The translations under genes were made by a program, and so were the position numbers. Source: Acidobacteriota bacterium (GTDB lineage: Bacteria; Acidobacteriota; Terriglobia; Bryobacterales; Bryobacteraceae). From it: 9,974 nucleotides of DNA. The notes below the pieces were generated by a model. That model saw only the letters and a list, made by a program, of their open reading frames with translations. It ran no database searches and was not told the origin of the DNA. Positions 6,379 to 9,974 of this stretch are shown one piece after another. How positions within the stretch are numbered: the stretch's first letter is position 1; each line of letters begins with the position of its first letter. The stretch covers positions 1 to 9,974 of the forward strand of contig JAFDVT010000527.1 in NCBI GenBank assembly GCA_018268875.1, given 5' to 3'.

Positions 6379-7452
6379 TTATAAAGCGGCTAGAACTTCC
6401 TTATACAAGTACTTCGCGCCTTCCACTCCATCCCACGGTCCGTCTTCATACTCGAGGGCGAACACGCCACGGAATCCGCCATTTGTCATGATGCGTACAC
6501 TTCGCTGCACATCGTTATCTTTCCAACGATTCCAATACTTCGCGTGCACTGTCGTCTTGGCATATGGCACCAACGCCGCAAGACCGTGATACAGGTGATA
6601 CTCATGTTCCCAATTGCAGAAGTCCGGCGAGGCTTCGCAATACGGGTTGTTCACCTCATCCACAATGATGCGGATGTTCTGCGGGTTGGCCGTCAATCCC
6701 CAGTGATTCTCGAGCGTCACCTTCACGCCGACTTTGGCGCCGTGATCCGCCATGATCTTGAAGGACTCGATGCACCACGCCAGATGCTGCGCCAGTTCGT
6801 CGTTCTTCGGATAGTCGGTGGTAACCTGCGCGTTCGGCGAAATGCGAGGTCCGCCGCTGTTTACACGCATGGTCTTCGCGCCGAGAATCGCCGCGCCGTC
6901 CAGCCACTTTTTCGCCACTTCGATACCCGCCGCGCGCTTGGCCGGGTCGGCGTCGCTGATGTCGCGAGGCGCGTTGTTCGAAATGTGATGACACTTGGTT
7001 CCGGTGGCCACCTGCTTGGCCGCCATCTTGTCCAGCCACTTGCGGCCGCTTGCCGACGACGGGTCGAACTCATACGCCGTACGCGTCTGCCCGTTGAACG
7101 TCATTTCGGACTTCACGTACATCGTTTCGTCGCTCAAGTCGCCGAAAAGACCGGAAAACAGGTCCATGTGATACACACCCGGAAACGTGTCCTTGGTGAA
7201 CTGCGGGAAGTCCAGCATGGTCAGCGTGCCGTACTTCTTCTTCATCGCGTCCGCATTCGGATTGGGCCGGGCTGTATTGCGGCTCTTGAAGAGCGTGCGG
7301 CACGGCCAGCAGTTGGATGCAATACGATCCAGCTTTTCCTTCTCGGTCAGAGGACGCTGATTCGTACCGGACGTGCTGGCTTCGGCCCCGGCGGTGGCCG
7401 CCAGCAATACGGCGCCGCCCTTTAAAAGAGTTCGGCGATCTTGATTTGCCAT
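6379..7452 (-). CDS. Tat-exported sugar phosphate isomerase/epimerase-family protein
   Basis: A 357-aa protein of the xylose-isomerase-like TIM-barrel superfamily. Residues 1-26 are a twin-arginine leader ('DRRTLLKGG', hydrophobic 'AVLLAATAGAEA'), so it probably acts folded, with its metal, outside the cytoplasm. Candidate divalent-metal ligands sit on the later barrel strands: Glu248 and His250 in 'TLENHWG', Asp277 in 'SPDFCNW', His303 in 'TVHAKYW' and Glu334 in 'ALEYEDGPWDG'. The region of about residues 30-140 before the clear barrel is long and unusual, with a CxxC at Cys48-Cys51 ('NCWPCR') and 'KCHH' at 153-156. The family includes isomerases, epimerases, dehydratases and hydrolases; the substrate is not readable. 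It is the first gene of the minus-strand operon and is divergent from a second family member 60 bases away. No Shine-Dalgarno is visible before its ATG. Confidence 0.85.
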   Translation of the reverse strand: MANQDRRTLLKGGAVLLAATAGAEASTSGTNQRPLTEKEKLDRIASNCWPCRTLFKSRNTARPNPNADAMKKKYGTLTMLDFPQFTKDTFPGVYHMDLFSGLFGDLSDETMYVKSEMTFNGQTRTAYEFDPSSASGRKWLDKMAAKQVATGTKCHHISNNAPRDISDADPAKRAAGIEVAKKWLDGAAILGAKTMRVNSGGPRISPNAQVTTDYPKNDELAQHLAWCIESFKIMADHGAKVGVKVTLENHWGLTANPQNIRIIVDEVNNPYCEASPDFCNWEHEYHLYHGLAALVPYAKTTVHAKYWNRWKDNDVQRSVRIMTNGGFRGVFALEYEDGPWDGVEGAKYLYKEVLAAL

Positions 7453-7512
7453 AGTGCTAAGTTAAAACGTCCCAACGTACCACTCTGGTTACCGCTCTGA
7501 TATCGTGCATAC
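7453..7512. promoter_or_regulatory. Compact divergent promoter region
   Basis: Only 60 bases separate the two divergent start codons, so both promoters must lie here or inside the opposite gene. On the plus strand TATCGT at 7501-7506 resembles a -10 box and would place transcription start at or next to the ATG at 7513. On the minus strand TAACTT (7464-7459) is a weaker match with the same spacing to the ATG at 7452. Neither has a good -35 box. No Shine-Dalgarno is present on either side. A direct repeat AACGT-CCC-AACGT spans 7467-7479. Confidence 0.4.
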
Positions 7513-8364
7513 ATGCAGCCCTTCTCCCGTCGCTCACTGCTTTCCGCGACAGCGCTGGCGGCAACCACGCCGCTGATTCGCGCCGCGAATTCCAAAGTCG
7601 TCGTCGGACTCGAACTCTTTTCGGTTCGCAAAGAACTCGCCGAGGACCTGAACGGCACGCTCGCGGCGGTGGCGAAAATGGGCTACCAGGGAGTGGAATT
7701 CTTCTCGCCTTATTTCGCCTGGACGCCCGAAAAGGCCAAGGAAGTGCGCAAATACATTGACGGCCTCGGCCTCAAATGCCTGTCCACGCACAACAGCCGC
7801 AGCGCTTTCACTGGGGACGGCATCGACAAAGCGGTGGAACTCAACACCATCCTCGGCAGCCGCTTCATCGTCATGGCCAGCGCCGGCCGTATGGACCAGA
7901 CCGAAGCCGCGTGGAAAGGCGTCGCCGACAGCCTGCAGGGAGCGGTTGCGAAGTTCAAAGCCGCGAAAATGCTGCCCGGGTTCCACAATCACGAACTGGA
8001 ATTCAAGCCCCTAGCCGAAGGAGGCAAGCGCCCGATCGAAATCATCGCGGCGAATACCAGCAAGGACGTCGTACTGCAGTTGGACGTCGGCACCTGTGTC
8101 GAGGTTGGCTACGATCCGGTGGCCTGGATCAAGCAGAACCCCGGCCGCATCAAAAGCATCCACTGCAAGGACTGGTCGAAGGAAAAGGGGTTCCAGGCGT
8201 TGTTCGCCGAAGGTGCCGCGCCCTGGGTACAAATCTTCAAAACCGCCCAGAAAGTCGGCGGTGTGGAACATTATCTGATCGAGCAGGAAGGGTCGCCCTT
8301 CCCTCCGTTTGAGACGGCGCAGAAGTGCCTGAATAACTACAAATCGCTCATCAAAAAGGTATGA
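7513..8364 (+). CDS. Tat-exported sugar phosphate isomerase/epimerase (xylose isomerase-like TIM barrel)
   Basis: A 283-aa protein, typical length for a single-domain member of the family. It starts with a twin-arginine leader ('SRRSLLSATALAATTPLIRA', residues 5-24), implying export in folded form. The barrel then follows: 'GLELFSVRKEL', Glu62 in 'GVEFFSPY', His93 in 'STHNSR', His158/His160 and Glu161 in 'FHNHELEF', Asp191 in 'LQLDVGT', His217 and Asp220 in 'SIHCKDW', and Glu257 in 'LIEQEG'. Together these supply the His/Asp/Glu metal-binding set of the superfamily. It probably interconverts or modifies a sugar or sugar derivative, but the substrate is unknown. The gene is divergent from a larger family member, and its TGA overlaps the ATG of the fucosidase gene (8361-8364), so the two are cotranscribed and translationally coupled. 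It may act on a product of the fucosidase; that is inference. Confidence 0.9.
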   Translation: MQPFSRRSLLSATALAATTPLIRAANSKVVVGLELFSVRKELAEDLNGTLAAVAKMGYQGVEFFSPYFAWTPEKAKEVRKYIDGLGLKCLSTHNSRSAFTGDGIDKAVELNTILGSRFIVMASAGRMDQTEAAWKGVADSLQGAVAKFKAAKMLPGFHNHELEFKPLAEGGKRPIEIIAANTSKDVVLQLDVGTCVEVGYDPVAWIKQNPGRIKSIHCKDWSKEKGFQALFAEGAAPWVQIFKTAQKVGGVEHYLIEQEGSPFPPFETAQKCLNNYKSLIKKV

Positions 8365-9974
8365 AACGCGCGATCTTTGTTTTTGCCGCGGCCGTATCCT
8401 CCATATCCGCGTTCGCCCAAACGGTACGTTACGCACCGGGCGCCGGAGAAGGCGATCAGGCCCGCACCGAATGGTTTCGCGATGCCAAGTTCGGCATCTT
8501 CATCCACTGGGGGCCGTACTCCGTGCTCGGCCGCCACGAATGGGCCCGCGAGTTCTATCACATCCCGCAAGCCGAGTACGACGTCTACGCAAAGGCCTTT
8601 AACCCGGTCAAGTTCAATCCGGACGAATGGGTTCGCGTCATTCAGGACGCAGGCGCCAAGTACATGGTGATCACGTCCAAGCACCACGACGGCTTTTCGA
8701 TCTATCGTTCGCCCGTGAGCGACTACGACATGGAGATCACGCCATACCCCGGCGACCCCATGAAGATGCTGTCCCTGGCCGCACAAAAGCGGGGCCTGCG
8801 TTTCGGGTTCTACCACTCCATCATGGATTGGCACCATCCCGATTACATTCCGAAAAGGTCCTGGGAAAAGCCCAATCAGAAGCGCGGCGGCAACATCGAC
8901 AAGTACCTGCCGTTCATGAAGGAACAGCTCCGCGAACTGCTTACCGGTTACGGCCCCATCGCCACCGTCTGGTTCGACGGCGAATGGGAACATTCCACCG
9001 CGGAAATGCATTCGGACGAGATCTACGACTTCATCCGGTCCATCCAGCCGAACACGCTGATCAACGACCGCTTGTACAAACGCGAACCGGGCAACCGCGC
9101 CGACTACGGTACGCCGGAACAGTTCGTGCCAGCCACCGGCGTCGTGGGCAAGGATGGCAAGCCCGTGTTGTGGGAATCCTGCGTCACGATCAACACCGAC
9201 GGCTGGGGTTACAACAAGTACGAGACCGACTTCAAGACCAGCCGCGATCTGATCCGCATGCTCGTTGAAGTGGTCAGCAAAGGCGGCAACCTGCTGTTGA
9301 ACATTGGTCCCAAGCCAGACGGCGAAATCCCGACGGAGTTCACCTCGCGCCTCGCCGCCATGGGCGATTGGATGCGCGTCAACGGCGACGCCATCTACGG
9401 CACCACTGCCAGCCCGTTTGAACGCATGCCCTTCTTCGGGCGCGCCACCGTCAAAGGCAATACGATGTATCTGCACGTGTTCCACTGGCCTTCCGACGGC
9501 CACCTGCGCGTCCCCGGCCTCAAGAACATCATCCATTCCGCCAAGCTCCTGGCCGACCCGTCGCAGAAGATCGACCGCCGCCGCGATGGTGACGACGTCA
9601 TCCTCAGCCTTCCCAAAACCGCGCCCGACGAAGTCGCCTCCGTCATCGAACTCCAACTCGATGGACCGCCGGTAATCGTGCCCTTCGCCGTCCGCGCCAA
9701 TGAGAAAGACGTCCTCCGCCTGGGCGCGGAATCGAGCGAGATCGAGACCGAGTTTGAACAGCGCGCGAAGAAGGAAGACTTCCGCGACCACGTGTATCTC
9801 ACCCGTTGGACCCGTTCGAAAGACGTGCCCTACTGGGTGGCCGACATCCCCAAGGATGGCCGCTATAAGGTGGAGGTCATCTACGGCGCCAACGCCGCCG
9901 GAGAGGGCACGCCATACCGTGTCGAGATCGGCAAGGGCAGCGTGAGCAGCACCGTTACGAAAACTTCCAACGCG
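8361..9974 (+). CDS. Secreted alpha-L-fucosidase (GH29), 3' end outside window
   Basis: Open from the ATG at 8361 to the last base; 538 codons are visible without a stop. Residues 1-20 are a Sec signal peptide ('MKRAIFVFAAAVSSISAFAQ', cleavage near AFA|Q), so it acts in the periplasm or outside. The GH29 barrel covers roughly residues 32-345: 'FGIFIHWGPYSV' (fucose-binding His49-Trp50), 'SKHHDGF' with His108-His109, and 'TVWFDGEWE', whose Asp206 is the expected nucleophile. 'LWESCVTINTDGWGY' at about 270-284 and 'SKGGNLLLNIGPKPDG' at about 306-320 are further family blocks. A beta domain follows to about residue 440, and then an extra beta-sandwich-like segment ('YWVADIPKDGRYKVEVIYGA') is cut by the window edge. 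GH29 enzymes release terminal alpha-L-fucose with retention. The ATG overlaps the upstream isomerase-like gene's TGA by 4 bp, showing coupled expression. Confidence 0.93.
   Translation, partial: MKRAIFVFAAAVSSISAFAQTVRYAPGAGEGDQARTEWFRDAKFGIFIHWGPYSVLGRHEWAREFYHIPQAEYDVYAKAFNPVKFNPDEWVRVIQDAGAKYMVITSKHHDGFSIYRSPVSDYDMEITPYPGDPMKMLSLAAQKRGLRFGFYHSIMDWHHPDYIPKRSWEKPNQKRGGNIDKYLPFMKEQLRELLTGYGPIATVWFDGEWEHSTAEMHSDEIYDFIRSIQPNTLINDRLYKREPGNRADYGTPEQFVPATGVVGKDGKPVLWESCVTINTDGWGYNKYETDFKTSRDLIRMLVEVVSKGGNLLLNIGPKPDGEIPTEFTSRLAAMGDWMRVNGDAIYGTTASPFERMPFFGRATVKGNTMYLHVFHWPSDGHLRVPGLKNIIHSAKLLADPSQKIDRRRDGDDVILSLPKTAPDEVASVIELQLDGPPVIVPFAVRANEKDVLRLGAESSEIETEFEQRAKKEDFRDHVYLTRWTRSKDVPYWVADIPKDGRYKVEVIYGANAAGEGTPYRVEIGKGSVSSTVTKTSNA

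Noticed and set aside
6544..7425. A 293-codon plus-strand open frame opposite the Tat-exported isomerase-like gene
   Set aside because: Arg/His/Val-rich antisense shadow of a gene with a clear leader and barrel motifs.
8337..9791. A 484-codon open frame on the minus strand across the fucosidase gene
   Set aside because: Its translation is a low-information Val/Asp/Gly/Arg-rich sequence with no recognisable motif, while the plus strand gives an uninterrupted GH29 enzyme with signal peptide and catalytic blocks. Long antisense frames are expected in GC-rich genes.

Overview
The window looks like a chromosomal segment of a GC-rich soil-type Acidobacteriota (Solibacter/Bryobacter-like). This is inferred from gene content: an Oar-like outer-membrane receptor with an N-terminal carboxypeptidase-regulatory domain and an 'MNGRDF' plug motif, several exported sugar-isomerase-like proteins with twin-arginine leaders, and a secreted GH29 fucosidase. 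No tRNA, rRNA, insertion sequence, CRISPR array, phage gene or integration site is visible.

Layout: bases 1-221 hold the 3' end of a plus-strand amidohydrolase, closed by a clear intrinsic terminator (241-270). After a short AT-richer leader comes a 1060-aa TonB-dependent/Oar-like receptor (476-3658, +). Its structured 3' UTR ends in a second clear terminator (3784-3813) with a UUCG tetraloop. Convergent to it is a tightly packed three-gene minus-strand unit, in transcription order: a Tat-exported xylose-isomerase-like TIM-barrel protein (7452-6379), a long-chain acyl-CoA synthetase (6348-4555) and a nitrilase-superfamily amidohydrolase (4554-3820). A 60-bp divergent intergenic region (7453-7512) separates this unit from a plus-strand pair: a second Tat-exported TIM-barrel isomerase-like protein (7513-8364) and a GH29 alpha-L-fucosidase (8361 to beyond the window end). 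The pair is joined by a 4-bp ATGA overlap.

How the genes may work together: the exported fucosidase and two exported sugar-isomerase/epimerase-family proteins point to handling of fucosylated or related glycans outside the cytoplasm, with the large outer-membrane receptor as a possible importer. No SusD partner is present, so this is not a classical Bacteroidota-type polysaccharide locus, and the receptor's substrate is unknown. Why an acyl-CoA ligase and a nitrilase share a transcription unit with an exported isomerase-like protein cannot be read from the sequence.

Most of the window is ordinary metabolic and transport coding sequence. I did not find a convincing new multi-gene system. The points most worth a second look are the divergent pair of exported TIM-barrel genes with no Shine-Dalgarno, the coupling of one of them to a fucosidase, the off-consensus P-loop of the ligase, the class-3-like catalytic block of the nitrilase, and the folded 3' UTR of the receptor.
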